Positions 1 to 7,920 of a stretch of 19,791 nucleotides of DNA are shown piece by piece. The first letter of the stretch is position 1. Every line of letters begins with the position of its first letter. The position numbers were made by a program, and so were the translations under genes. The notes under the pieces were generated by a model, which was given only the letters and a program-made list of their open reading frames with translations, did no database searches and had not been told where the DNA came from. The DNA comes from Thermoprotei archaeon (lineage in GTDB: Archaea; Thermoproteota; Thermoprotei_A; Sulfolobales; Fervidicoccaceae): NCBI GenBank assembly GCA_022759165.1, contig JAEMPT010000042.1, positions 1 to 19,791 of the forward strand. Direction: 5' to 3'.

Positions 1-95
1 ATCTAAATGCAAGCATAAACATAGCTCGCAGGGTAATGAGCTCTGCGGGATGGGGTGCGGTGAGCCTTCTCCCCGAACCAGCAAATGAAGGCTAA
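1..95 (+). CDS. tnpB: TnpB (IS200/IS605-family RNA-guided nuclease), C-terminal end only, cut by window edge
   Basis: Reading from base 3 gives LNASINIARR, then a 20-residue tail containing GWG and ending EPANEG, with TAA at 93-95. The two bases before it (AT) fit the end of an Asp codon, which would give DLNASINIA. This matches the RuvC-III region at the C terminus of TnpB (D-x-N-A-x-x-N-I-A-R-R), where the Asp is catalytic. TnpB is the omega-RNA-guided DNA endonuclease of IS200/IS605 elements. The sequence directly after the stop forms the hairpin expected of the element's right end and omega RNA, which supports the assignment. Whether the rest of the gene is intact lies outside the window. 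No start codon can be given. Confidence 0.75.
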   Translation, partial: LNASINIARRVMSSAGWGAVSLLPEPANEG

Positions 96-152
96 AGGCG
101 AAAAGCCCATGCTAAACACTGGAAGCCTTGTCCTTCAGGACGGGGTAGCTCA
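60..152 (+). ncRNA. Omega-RNA (TnpB guide RNA) scaffold, 3' portion
   Basis: Omega RNAs of TnpB systems overlap the 3' end of tnpB and continue through the right end, with the guide taken from DNA just past the element. Here the region from the tnpB tail through the hairpin at 126-145 fits that arrangement. It also contains a shorter possible pairing between GGCTAAAGG and GCCC around 90-108. If the element is active, the guide would begin near 152, reading into TAACGCATAGCGG. The 5' limit is not visible from the sequence and is a rough estimate. Confidence 0.5.
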
Positions 153-168
153 CTAACGCATAGCGGAA

Positions 169-192
169 AACTTATAACCGATAACTTATAGG
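169..192 (+). promoter_or_regulatory. Probable promoter of the Xaa-Pro peptidase gene (duplicated TATA-like box)
   Basis: AACTTATA occurs twice in a row (169-176 and 183-190), each resembling an archaeal TATA box. Transcription starting about 25 bases downstream would give a leader of 30-50 bases carrying the GGTGAG Shine-Dalgarno site at 235-240. The duplication could give two start sites or reflect local repeat expansion. A weaker TATA-like TTAAAA lies at about 215-220. Confidence 0.4.
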
Positions 193-245
193 TTAATTTC
201 GCGCTACTTTTGGTTCTTAAAAGCAAAATATTTTGGTGAGTTAAA

Positions 246-1328
246 GTGTACGCAATAGATAGGATGAAGGTACAAAGGGTGCTCTCCCACGGGTTATCTG
301 CGATATTAACCGTCTCTGGACCAAATTTCTTTTACCTAACCGGGAAGAATTTAAAGAGCTTTGAGAGACCTCTATTTATGATCGCTACGATAGACGAATG
401 CCTCGTTGTCGCACCTAAACTTGAGGAGGAAAGGGTTTCTGACTTAAACTGCAATGAAATAATATATTCGGACGGGGATAATCCGTTCAAACATCTTTAT
501 CCCGAAGTTAGAGCGATGGGGCTGAAGAGCGGTGATAAAATAGGGTTAGACCCAGAAATGAAAATCGATCTTTACTTGAAGTTAAGAGAAGTTCTTTATG
601 ATTTCAACTTAGTCAGTGGTTCAGAAGCGCTATTGTTAGAGAGGATGAAAAAGGACGAAAAAGAATTGGAAAAGATCGAAGCTGCGGCAAATATACTTGA
701 TGGTTTGTTCAAGGAGGCTGAAAATTTTATCTCAGAGGGGACAACTGAGGCGGAAATAATGACGAAGTTGGCTGAGCATTCTCGGAGGCTGGGTGCTGAT
801 GCGGATCAAATCCTTTCGATTCAGAGTGGGGCGAACACAGCAATTCCTCACCACGAATATTCGCAGAGGACCTTGAAGAGGGGAGATCTCGTTTTACTGG
901 ACTTGGTGGTAGCATATAAGGGGTACCATGCGGATTTAACTAGAATGTATTCCCTTGGTATGCCAAGCGAAGAAATAATGGAAAAGTTTGAGGCTGTTAG
1001 GGATGCCGTGGAAGTAGGGATCTCCGAATCAAAAGCTGGGATACTGGGAGGATCGCTTGACAGCATCGTGAGGGAGGTTCTTGAGAAAAAAGGGTTATCA
1101 AAATTCTTTACTCATAGGACTGGGCATGGGCTTGGCATAGAGGTACATGAGATGCCCAACATAGCACCAGGCTCAAAGGATGCAGTTGAACTCGGGAGCG
1201 TCTTCACAATAGAGCCCGGAGTCTACTTCCCTGAAAGGTTCGGTATTAGGCTGGAAGTCGACGTTGTAGTTAAGAAAGATAAAATACTCATTTTGGGTAA
1301 GTACCCGCTTGAAATAAAGGTTCTGTAG
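246..1328 (+). CDS. pepQ: Xaa-Pro dipeptidase/aminopeptidase, M24 metallopeptidase family
   Basis: A 360-residue protein of the M24 (pita-bread) family, which cleaves the bond before proline at peptide N termini and acts in cytoplasmic peptide turnover. An N-terminal creatinase-like domain (about 1-125) precedes the catalytic domain. All five metal ligands are visible: D219 (LVLLDLVV), D230 (YHADLTR), H294 (TGHGLGIEVHE), E323 (FTIEPG) and E337 (GIRLEVD), together expected to bind two divalent metal ions. The length is normal for archaeal prolidases. The start is GTG at 246, chosen because GGTGAG at 235-240 lies five bases upstream; the next in-frame ATG is codon 7. The TAG stop directly abuts the stop of polB on the opposite strand. 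Whether it prefers dipeptides or longer peptides cannot be told from sequence. Confidence 0.9.
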   Translation: MYAIDRMKVQRVLSHGLSAILTVSGPNFFYLTGKNLKSFERPLFMIATIDECLVVAPKLEEERVSDLNCNEIIYSDGDNPFKHLYPEVRAMGLKSGDKIGLDPEMKIDLYLKLREVLYDFNLVSGSEALLLERMKKDEKELEKIEAAANILDGLFKEAENFISEGTTEAEIMTKLAEHSRRLGADADQILSIQSGANTAIPHHEYSQRTLKRGDLVLLDLVVAYKGYHADLTRMYSLGMPSEEIMEKFEAVRDAVEVGISESKAGILGGSLDSIVREVLEKKGLSKFFTHRTGHGLGIEVHEMPNIAPGSKDAVELGSVFTIEPGVYFPERFGIRLEVDVVVKKDKILILGKYPLEIKVL

Positions 1329-4037
1329 TCATTTCCCGAAGAAGCTCTCTAGCCTAGCCATCCCCTCTATATCTTCCCAGCTTATGTTAATGGTTCTCAG
1401 CACTTGCTCAAATGTACTCTTTGCTATTTCTAGGTACTTATCGATGTCTATTTCAGAAAGCTTCGCGAGAGAAACCGGCTTAACTCCGTCCCTTCCCTTT
1501 ACCTTAACATAAGATATGATGTCCCCCTTGACGAGCTTTCTGTCAAAGTTTTTGAGCAAAATTGCTGCTTTAACATGCTGAGGAGTGTTTTTAACATACC
1601 CTTCTATGTCCTTGTTTAGCATCACGTTGAATGCGAGCTCATCCAAAGTGTAGCCCATGTTCTTGAGCCTTCTATATATTTCCTTAACTTTTCCCTTTAT
1701 TTCCTCGTGCACTGACGAGAAATCTCTGGGATCTTTCACCTCTTTGAGGAGAGAAATAACTTCGGAGAAGGACTTTTTCAAGAACTCTGGCTGGTTCCTT
1801 TTCTTTCCAAGCAAGCCCTTTATTATCACCTCCTCTCCTCCTTGCGATACCGCTAGATAATTCTTCTTTAATCCGGAGAAAGCAACATACCTGAACTCTT
1901 TATCTATCTCAAGGTCTAGGCTGAACTCCCTTTCTATTTCGCCCACAAGCTTAGCTAGCGCCTCTTTGTCTGGGTTCCATATGAACATACTGTCCGTGTC
2001 GCCGTAGAGAACCTTTAGGCCGAGGTTCATAGCCTTTTTTATTGTGCTCGTAATGGTATACCTTCCTATAGCAGTAACGCTTTCAGCAACTGGAGGAGCG
2101 TAAAGGGCAAATGCATCGCTTCCGAACACTCCATAGCTAGCATTTAGGAGTACCTTTAGGGCTGACTGTACTGTGTTATACCAATCTTTCTGTTCACTAC
2201 TTAGCTTCTTATCTTTGCTCCTCTTTTTATAAACCTTGACCCTGAGGTCCCTCATGGTACCTATCATGAGGGAGGTCATGCCCTTTCTGTCCATGCATAC
2301 GACGTGCTTTACATCGGGGATCTCCTTCATATTCTTGCATTCATAGGACGGGTTTACCGTCTCATAACTCAAATTCCACACTTTTATTATGGAAGGGTAT
2401 AGGCTGGCATAATCGAGAACGAGAACGTTAAAGAATACTCCTATCGGGGGATCGAGGACTATAGCGCCCGCATACTTTTTCCCCTTTATCACCGCTCTGC
2501 TTTTTATCTCCCTTTTGTGCCGGAGAATATCTTCTTGTTTAGGTATAACGAAGTTCCTCTTTCTGTGCTCCCAATAAAGCATATTTCTTATCCAATTGCT
2601 TATCTGGCTCCTGCTTAGTTCTTCTATCCCAGTCTTCGTCAGTCTTGATAATAAGATGAGAAGCTTCCAGGTTAGGAAGTTTTTCCAAGTAACGAGTGAA
2701 AGGGTAATCTCCGCATCCCTATAATTGTATTCAACGAGCTTAGAGATGCCAAGCATCCCAGGGCTCTCTTCTATCTTCACCTTACCGACTCCTATTATGC
2801 TCTGAGCTACGCTGTCTAGCGTATTTTCTCTGTAATTCCCCCCAAATGCATATGTTTTGAGCGCTTTGTTATCGAAAACTTTGTACAGGTCTACATGAAT
2901 TGCCCCTTTGAACGTGTAATAATCTTGGAACTCCCTTATGGGGACTTCCTGAGGCCTGAAACCTAAGACCTTAGCCCTATTTCTTAGATAAGGCAAATCG
3001 AAGTTGTCACCGTTATATGAATAGATCACTTGATATTCTCTCAAGATGCTGAAAGCCTCCATCATCATGGCGTGCTCGGTATCGAACAATTCAACTTCTA
3101 TATTTCCCAATGGTTTGTTCCTTATGCGATCCTTTTTTGCGTGTGGGTACGCCAACGCGAGGACCTTCTTCTTTCCATCAGTCCCAGCGATAGCTATTGA
3201 AAGAACAGGGTAAGGAGCGGTAACCACATCGGGGAGCCTATTTGAATATGGCGAGTAAACTTCCACGTCTATCGAAGCCATCTTTGGTAGAGGAGGGGGT
3301 AATTCGAAAAGTCTGTACACTTCCTCTGCGAACGCTTTAACTTCCTCGCTTTCCCCTTTGAACATCTCCTTCAACTGCGAATCAGAGTCCGAGGCGATAG
3401 AGAAAGGAATGAGGTTTTTGCCGCTCACCTTATACTTGTAACCGGGAACGAGTCCAGTGTCATATATGAAGTTCTGGTGGTATTTTATATTGCTTTCCCA
3501 GGAATCGCTGAACCTTCCGCGCAGTTCCTTAACAGCAAGGGGATCGTTGACGAGGATTCTGGTATATTTTTCTTTTTTCATAGTCAGCAGATTAGTTTTT
3601 TCAACGGTCTCCATACCGATAACTCTTTCTCTCAAGTCTCTCGGCACTAACCTCTCTGCTTCATTCGGCTCCTCCTTCACTAGGAAATACGGTTTATGAT
3701 TGGTCTTGTCGTACCAATAGGCTATCCTCTGCTTTTCTTCATCGTAGAAGCAAAGAAGTGCCGAGTTCCTCTCCGGGTCATAATAGTACGAGAGCAAGTG
3801 GGCCTCGTTAACTATCGCTTCATCGATAATGGTGAACCAAAGCTTTTTCTTGCTGCTAGCGTTCTTCTCCTTAATTTCGGCTTTTTCAACCCTATCTTTT
3901 TCCCCACCATTGGCGTTTTGGATTTCTTTCACTATGCTTTCCGCATCTGTTTTCTGGACAATCGAATCACTATTTCTTTTCGCGAAGTCAAGCAACGTGG
4001 GATTTTTCCTTTTTTTAGCCTCAGCTGTGAGGGTCAT
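1329..4037 (-). CDS. polB: Family B DNA polymerase, crenarchaeal PolB1-like replicative type
   Basis: A 902-residue DNA polymerase with a full set of family B motifs. The 3'-5' exonuclease shows Exo I (SIDVEVY, D257 and E259), Exo II (YNGDNFDLPYL) and Exo III (YNYRDAEITL). The polymerase shows motif A (DYASLYPSII from D542), motif B (KVLLNASYGVFGSD) and motif C (YGDTDS, 678-683), so both activities should be intact. No intein interrupts it. The motif A context (SLYPSIIKVWNLSYETV) resembles crenarchaeal PolB1 rather than PolB3. The N-terminal 70 residues are charged and low in complexity, probably flexible, and include PTLLDFAKR, which loosely resembles a clamp-binding peptide. The ATG start at 4037 is the first in the frame; no strong Shine-Dalgarno site is seen. 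A TATA-like TAATATTATA lies about 45 bases upstream. The gene is transcribed towards the peptidase gene. Confidence 0.93.
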   Translation of the reverse strand: MTLTAEAKKRKNPTLLDFAKRNSDSIVQKTDAESIVKEIQNANGGEKDRVEKAEIKEKNASSKKKLWFTIIDEAIVNEAHLLSYYYDPERNSALLCFYDEEKQRIAYWYDKTNHKPYFLVKEEPNEAERLVPRDLRERVIGMETVEKTNLLTMKKEKYTRILVNDPLAVKELRGRFSDSWESNIKYHQNFIYDTGLVPGYKYKVSGKNLIPFSIASDSDSQLKEMFKGESEEVKAFAEEVYRLFELPPPLPKMASIDVEVYSPYSNRLPDVVTAPYPVLSIAIAGTDGKKKVLALAYPHAKKDRIRNKPLGNIEVELFDTEHAMMMEAFSILREYQVIYSYNGDNFDLPYLRNRAKVLGFRPQEVPIREFQDYYTFKGAIHVDLYKVFDNKALKTYAFGGNYRENTLDSVAQSIIGVGKVKIEESPGMLGISKLVEYNYRDAEITLSLVTWKNFLTWKLLILLSRLTKTGIEELSRSQISNWIRNMLYWEHRKRNFVIPKQEDILRHKREIKSRAVIKGKKYAGAIVLDPPIGVFFNVLVLDYASLYPSIIKVWNLSYETVNPSYECKNMKEIPDVKHVVCMDRKGMTSLMIGTMRDLRVKVYKKRSKDKKLSSEQKDWYNTVQSALKVLLNASYGVFGSDAFALYAPPVAESVTAIGRYTITSTIKKAMNLGLKVLYGDTDSMFIWNPDKEALAKLVGEIEREFSLDLEIDKEFRYVAFSGLKKNYLAVSQGGEEVIIKGLLGKKRNQPEFLKKSFSEVISLLKEVKDPRDFSSVHEEIKGKVKEIYRRLKNMGYTLDELAFNVMLNKDIEGYVKNTPQHVKAAILLKNFDRKLVKGDIISYVKVKGRDGVKPVSLAKLSEIDIDKYLEIAKSTFEQVLRTINISWEDIEGMARLESFFGK

Positions 4038-4215
4038 TTTAAGATACCTTTCTAAGAAATTATTTCGTGACCACTATAATATTAGTTTAAGAAAATGCTC
4101 TAATGGGTTCAACGCCCTTGGTATTACAGTTAAAAGTCTCGTTCTTTAAAGCGAAGAGGACTGAAGGTAAAACGTAAAGCTTTTGGTAAAAATGGATCGA
4201 GTAAAAGGGTAATAA

Positions 4216-5352
4216 TTAAGCAGGGAGAATAGGCATCACCATTTCCTCGTTGCATCCTATCCTCACTCTGATATAGCCGGAAAACTTTTCTTCAATAGCT
4301 CTCTCTTTTAAGTCCACAAGTAGCCTTCTAAGCCTAGCTGCCTTGGTCCTAGTGGCCACAATCAGCAGATTTTCTATTGGAATCTTATTAAGTATAGATA
4401 AGGGAATTTGTTGATTTCCCCTACCTAGGATGAAACCAGACCTCCCAATCGGTGAGAGGATTAGCTTAATCTTTTCTCCACCGCCAACTTCCGTTGAAAA
4501 GTCGAGGATTTCCAGAGACGTGCAGTCCTCGCAGAAGGTTTTTCCTTTCCAGCCGGCAGAAACGCTCAGAACGTTCCTTTTCTTTATACCTAGAGCAGAG
4601 GATATAGCTGTCGCTGTTCTTCCAGGACCAATGATAAGCGGTGTCCCATCTTGAATTTCCTCAGCTATACACGTTGCAATTTCTTCGATTTCCTCTTCAT
4701 CCCGAGCAAGAAAATCTTTACTTTCCTGTCGGAAGCGACCGTTTTTAGATTCGATTGTCTGAACTATTTCCATTCTAGATATTTTGAACTCTCCCGTTTC
4801 CCTTAGACTGATTTCATCGACTAATATTATTTCCCCTTCAGTAGTAATATAATCTCCTCTCAAATATGAAGCGAAAAGATGAGATGCTGCCTGTACGCTT
4901 CTAGCGAATATGGAGCTGTAGACCTTTGTTCCTCCCGGTACTCCTAGTAACAGAACTTCCTTTCCTGAACCCTCTAAGACGTCCATAGCTGTGCCATCGC
5001 CCCCCACAAAGATAATGATCCCAGCTCCTTCTTCGACTGCTGCTGTCGAACATTCAAGTGTATCATTTTTGCTGGTCGGCTCTTTTGGGTCGCAGATAAT
5101 CTTAGGATTCAATCCCACCTCTCTCGCGGGAATTTCTCCCATCACTCCGCTAGGCGTTAGAAGCTCTATGGTGTTCAGTTCAGAATATTCCAAAATCTCG
5201 CGAGCGAACTTCAAAAAAAGGACAGAAACCTTGAAAGAAGGACCAATGTGAATTCCTAACTCTCCCCACGGGATTCCGTCGCTTCCTTTGAGAGATAGGG
5301 GCCCGCCTATTCCCGCTATAGGATTTACTATTAATGCTATCTTCTTTGCCAT
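4216..5352 (-). CDS. ATP-NAD kinase family protein (COG3199-like), precise substrate unknown
   Basis: A 378-residue protein with the NAD-kinase/diacylglycerol-kinase fold signature. VNPIAGIGG (9-17) and FVGGDGTAMDVL (115-126) carry the phosphate-binding GGDGT motif, and LGVPGGTKVYSSIFA (136-150) follows. It is longer than ordinary NAD kinases (about 280 residues) and matches the archaeal/AcoX-related group of predicted ATP-NAD or polyphosphate kinases, which has an extra C-terminal domain (here about 220-378). NAD phosphorylation is an inference from the family. The ATG at 5352 has no Shine-Dalgarno site, but a TATA-like CCTATAGTA at about 5375-5383 would place the transcript start near the ATG, so the mRNA may be leaderless. 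polB lies 178 bases downstream on the same strand; its own TATA-like box suggests separate transcription. Confidence 0.78.
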   Translation of the reverse strand: MAKKIALIVNPIAGIGGPLSLKGSDGIPWGELGIHIGPSFKVSVLFLKFAREILEYSELNTIELLTPSGVMGEIPAREVGLNPKIICDPKEPTSKNDTLECSTAAVEEGAGIIIFVGGDGTAMDVLEGSGKEVLLLGVPGGTKVYSSIFARSVQAASHLFASYLRGDYITTEGEIILVDEISLRETGEFKISRMEIVQTIESKNGRFRQESKDFLARDEEEIEEIATCIAEEIQDGTPLIIGPGRTATAISSALGIKKRNVLSVSAGWKGKTFCEDCTSLEILDFSTEVGGGEKIKLILSPIGRSGFILGRGNQQIPLSILNKIPIENLLIVATRTKAARLRRLLVDLKERAIEEKFSGYIRVRIGCNEEMVMPILPA

Positions 5353-5407
5353 CGTGTATCAATATATTAACGATACTATAGGAAGAAAAAAATTTTGATC
5401 TAAGTGG

Positions 5408-5450
5408 TTTACAACTGAAAGCCTCGCCCTTTGGGACGGGGAGGGGGTCA
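5408..5450 (+). repeat. Solo omega-RNA/IS605 right-end-like hairpin, copy A
   Basis: The sequence starts TTTACAACTGAAAGCCTCGCC and continues into a hairpin with arms CCTCGCCC and GGGACGGGG (one C-A mismatch), followed by AGGGGGTCA. It shares 20 of 21 leading bases with the copy at 19709 and the same architecture as the right end of the tnpB element at 121-152. No tnpB or tnpA reading frame is adjacent. It ends three bases before the stop codon of the minus-strand permease gene, so it occupies the permease 3' flank. Confidence 0.65.
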
Positions 5451-5452
5451 GC

Positions 5453-6913
5453 TTAGAATCCTTTGGCTGACAATATAAAGTACAGGACGAATAGCAACGT
5501 TATAACGATCACGCCCGGCTTGAGATCTTTGAACTTACCTGTCAACAGCTTTATCAAAGTATAAGTTATAAAGCCAAGCCCTATCCCCGTTGTTATACTA
5601 TAAGTGAACGGTATTGACGTTATTGTTACGAATGCAGGTACGAGTTCGCTGTAATCCTCGAGCTTCGTAAGGTTCCCGGCCAAAGATAAGAACAACAGTC
5701 CGACCAGCATAAGAACTCCTCCCGTTGCATAGGAAGGTATTACAGTAAATAGCGGCGTCAACGCTATGGAGGCGAAGAACAGCAGTGAAGTGACTAAGGC
5801 CGTGAGACCCGTTCTTCCTCCTTGCTCTATTCCGGAGGCGCTTTCAACGTAGACTACAACGGTTGATGTTCCGAAGAATGGTGCAAGTATCGACGAAAAT
5901 GCATCGGTTATCAGCGCTCTGTTTATACCAACAATCCTTCCGTTCTGAACCAAGTTAGCCTTCGTTGCTAGTGCTGTTATGGTTCCTATTCCATCAAAGA
6001 AGTCGACCAAGAACAACGAAAATGCTATCGGGAAACCGATACCGAAAAGAGAGAGGTATAAATAAAACGACCGTGGTAAATCGTTTAGAATTGAGGTGCT
6101 TAGCACAGGAACCATTAGAAGATTCTGCGGAGCTGATATTAGGCCTAGTAATCCAGCAGCAATCGTAGATGCTAAAATAGCTATTATGAAGCCACCGATG
6201 ACTTTTCTTGCCAGTAGGACTGCTGCTACTACGAAACTAAGCATGCCAAGATAGAAAGGATAGCTTGTGAGCGCACTAGTGTTGAAAGTTACGGGGGTCG
6301 CAACACCACCCTTCACTATACCGACGTCAGCAAAACCAATTAAAGTTATAAATAGACCTATACCTATACCGATTCCTAGCTTCAGAGATTCTGGCACAGA
6401 ATTTATTATGAATTCCCTTATTTTACCTACGGAAAATATGAGAAAGAGAATGCCGTTGAAAAGGACTGATATCAGGGCTAGGGAAATTGCTAGCTGGGCG
6501 GCTTCAACTCCGACTGCTTTTTGGGCAGATAATATTAGGTCTGCGAACAATGGTATTATAGTGTAAGCTATAAAGGCATTTTCCCCCATCCCTGGAGCAA
6601 GCGCAAATGGGAGCTTTGCATACAGTGCCATGATAAGTGTTGCAACAGCTGCGGAAATAGCCGTGGCAGCAGTGAACCCGAGCCTAACACTGTAAAGTAG
6701 CCCCTGGTATTGTTCTGGCAATGGCGAGCTCATCGATATGCCAAGCGCTTGGTGAAGAGCGATGGAAAAGCCATCAGTCAGTATGGTTGGGTTAACGAAC
6801 AAAATATAGGCCATCGAGAGAAAAGTCGTTATCCCAGCTATTACCTCTACTTTAAGGTTTGTACCTCTCTTTTCTACTTCGAAGAAACTCTTGAGGATAT
6901 TTGAAAGGCTCAT
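5453..6913 (-). CDS. NCS2-family purine permease, AzgA-like (adenine/guanine/hypoxanthine)
   Basis: A 486-residue integral membrane protein with about 12-14 hydrophobic segments. The family hallmarks are present: LPFALAPGMGENAFIAY (101-117), the second-half segment FLVDFFDGIGTITALA, and FFGTSTVVVYVESASGIEQ followed by GGRTGLTALV. This is the AzgA/PbuG branch of NCS2 transporters, which import adenine, guanine or hypoxanthine by proton symport; the exact base cannot be decided. The N terminus (FFEVEKRGTNLKVEVIAGITTF) is also typical. The ATG at 6913 is preceded by GGTGGTG at about 6921-6927, a good Shine-Dalgarno site. It diverges from sufC, sharing a 278-base regulatory region. No purine riboswitch is recognisable upstream. 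Confidence 0.88.
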   Translation of the reverse strand: MSLSNILKSFFEVEKRGTNLKVEVIAGITTFLSMAYILFVNPTILTDGFSIALHQALGISMSSPLPEQYQGLLYSVRLGFTAATAISAAVATLIMALYAKLPFALAPGMGENAFIAYTIIPLFADLILSAQKAVGVEAAQLAISLALISVLFNGILFLIFSVGKIREFIINSVPESLKLGIGIGIGLFITLIGFADVGIVKGGVATPVTFNTSALTSYPFYLGMLSFVVAAVLLARKVIGGFIIAILASTIAAGLLGLISAPQNLLMVPVLSTSILNDLPRSFYLYLSLFGIGFPIAFSLFLVDFFDGIGTITALATKANLVQNGRIVGINRALITDAFSSILAPFFGTSTVVVYVESASGIEQGGRTGLTALVTSLLFFASIALTPLFTVIPSYATGGVLMLVGLLFLSLAGNLTKLEDYSELVPAFVTITSIPFTYSITTGIGLGFITYTLIKLLTGKFKDLKPGVIVITLLFVLYFILSAKGF

Positions 6914-7030
6914 GCTATAAACACCACCTAAATAGCTGCAGAGAGATCATAACTTCTTTACAGGGCTTCAAATGAGTTATGTTCGGTAGCCTTCTAAAAG
7001 CTAATCAAACCGGATGTTAATTGCTCATTT

Positions 7031-7067
7031 ATTTGTAATTTTTAAACGTATCTGCTGAATTACAAAT
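7031..7067. promoter_or_regulatory. Inverted repeat in the divergent permease/sufC control region, possible operator
   Basis: ATTTGTAATT (7031-7040) is repeated exactly in reverse complement as AATTACAAAT (7058-7067), separated by 17 bases. TATA-like TTTTTAAA tracts sit inside and just after it (about 7039-7046 and 7074-7081), reading in opposite directions. A dyad beside bidirectional TATA elements is a plausible regulator-binding site serving both the permease and suf genes. Which regulator, if any, is unknown. Confidence 0.4.
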
Positions 7068-7103
7068 TACGCGTTTTTAAAATGTTCTTTTATGGTCTTG
7101 CAT

Positions 7104-7127
7104 CCAAAAGCCTCGACTTTCGAAGGA
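7104..7127 (+). repeat. Degenerate omega-like hairpin, copy B (weak)
   Basis: CCAAAAGCCTCGACTTTCGAAGG resembles the AAAGCCTCG core of the clearer copies and can fold into a small imperfect hairpin (CCT/AGG and CGA/TCG). The upstream TTTACAACTG part and the GGACGGGG arm are missing, so this may be a decayed copy or chance similarity. Confidence 0.25.
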
Positions 7128-7144
7128 GATAAAGTTAGATAGAC

Positions 7145-7185
7145 CTTATAATCGCTTAAGCTAAAAGGAGAATAGCATAAGGTGG
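7145..7185 (+). promoter_or_regulatory. TATA-like box and Shine-Dalgarno site of sufC
   Basis: CTTATAA at 7145-7151 would start transcription around 7173. GGTGG at 7181-7185 lies six bases before the TTG at 7192. This spacing matches other genes in the window and fixes the TTG as the sufC start. Confidence 0.5.
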
Positions 7186-7191
7186 TTTTCA

Positions 7192-7920
7192 TTGTCACAA
7201 GCATCTCTCAGCGTAAGTGGTATTACCGTTGAGGTCGACGGAACAATCGTGGTAAAGAAAGCCAACTTGGATGTACGCAGTGGAGAAATAGCTATCCTTA
7301 TGGGACCGAATGGATCTGGAAAAACCTCTCTGCTTAGAGCAATAATGGGCTTCCCATCCTACAAGATAATTGCCGGGAATATTTATTTAGATTCTCTAGA
7401 TGTGACTAATCTACCCTCTTGGGAAAGGGCTAAGGCAGGCATCGCCATCGCAAACCAAGCTCCCCCCGCTCTTTCCCTAAAAACTAAATGGCTTTTCCAA
7501 AAAATAGCTGAGAAATATGGAACTCAGGAAGAATTGGGCAAAGTTGTAAACGAGATAATGTTACAGCATTTATTGGAAAGGCCCGCCTTCAATGGATTCA
7601 GCGGAGGTGAGGTAAAGAGAGCTGAAATAGCGACGGTTATGCTATCGAAGCCAAAAGTAGCATTGCTCGACGAACCAGACAGCGGGGTAGATGTAGAGTC
7701 TACAAAGAAGATCGCCAACATGATAGATGCGATGGCGAAAAAGGGGGTTGCTATCTTACTAGTTACTCACGCAGGCATGCTTGTCAGGAACCTTAAGATG
7801 CTAGGAAGGGGGTATGTTATGATAAATGGCAGGATTTCCCAAGGCAGCAACGCAAGAGATCTACTTAAATCCGTTCTTGAAGAAGGATACAGGAACTTCC
7901 GTGGGAGTGATATTCAATGA
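7192..7920 (+). CDS. sufC: SufC, ATPase of Fe-S cluster assembly (SufCB/minimal Suf type)
   Basis: A 242-residue ABC-type ATPase that energises the SufB-type scaffold during Fe-S cluster assembly in the cytoplasm. Walker A is GPNGSGKTS (38-46), the Q-loop region ANQAPP (Q89), the signature FSGGE (136-140), Walker B VALLDE (156-161) followed by PDSGVD, and the H-loop His is H193. The variant signature FSGGE and the phrase LLDEPDSGVD are typical of SufC rather than transporter ABC proteins. There are no membrane segments. TTG at 7192 is the start, set by GGTGG at 7181. The stop overlaps the next start (ATGA at 7917-7920), so it is translationally coupled to the SufB-like protein. No SufS, SufU, SufD or SufE gene is in this window. 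Confidence 0.93.
   Translation: MSQASLSVSGITVEVDGTIVVKKANLDVRSGEIAILMGPNGSGKTSLLRAIMGFPSYKIIAGNIYLDSLDVTNLPSWERAKAGIAIANQAPPALSLKTKWLFQKIAEKYGTQEELGKVVNEIMLQHLLERPAFNGFSGGEVKRAEIATVMLSKPKVALLDEPDSGVDVESTKKIANMIDAMAKKGVAILLVTHAGMLVRNLKMLGRGYVMINGRISQGSNARDLLKSVLEEGYRNFRGSDIQ

Larger units (their letters stand above)
1..152 (+). mobile_element. 3' part and right end of an IS200/IS605 (tnpB) element
   Basis: The tnpB tail (1-95) is followed by about 57 bases of non-coding right end. This finishes in a strong hairpin, CCTTGTCC (126-133), loop TTCA, GGACGGGG (138-145), then TAGCTCAC. The layout of a tnpB 3' end, a short linker, a GC-rich hairpin with TTCA loop and a trailing GTAGCTCA-like sequence is typical of right ends in this family. 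The exact boundary is inferred to lie around 150-154. The left end and any tnpA are outside the window. Confidence 0.7.

Noticed and set aside
3457..4149. Several overlapping + strand open frames (80-119 codons) opposite the polB N terminus
   Set aside because: They lie antisense to a well-conserved polymerase gene, have hydrophobic low-complexity translations and no family resemblance.
6914..7191. Purine riboswitch upstream of the permease
   Set aside because: No conserved purine-aptamer core could be recognised; the region is AT-rich with a dyad and TATA-like tracts instead.
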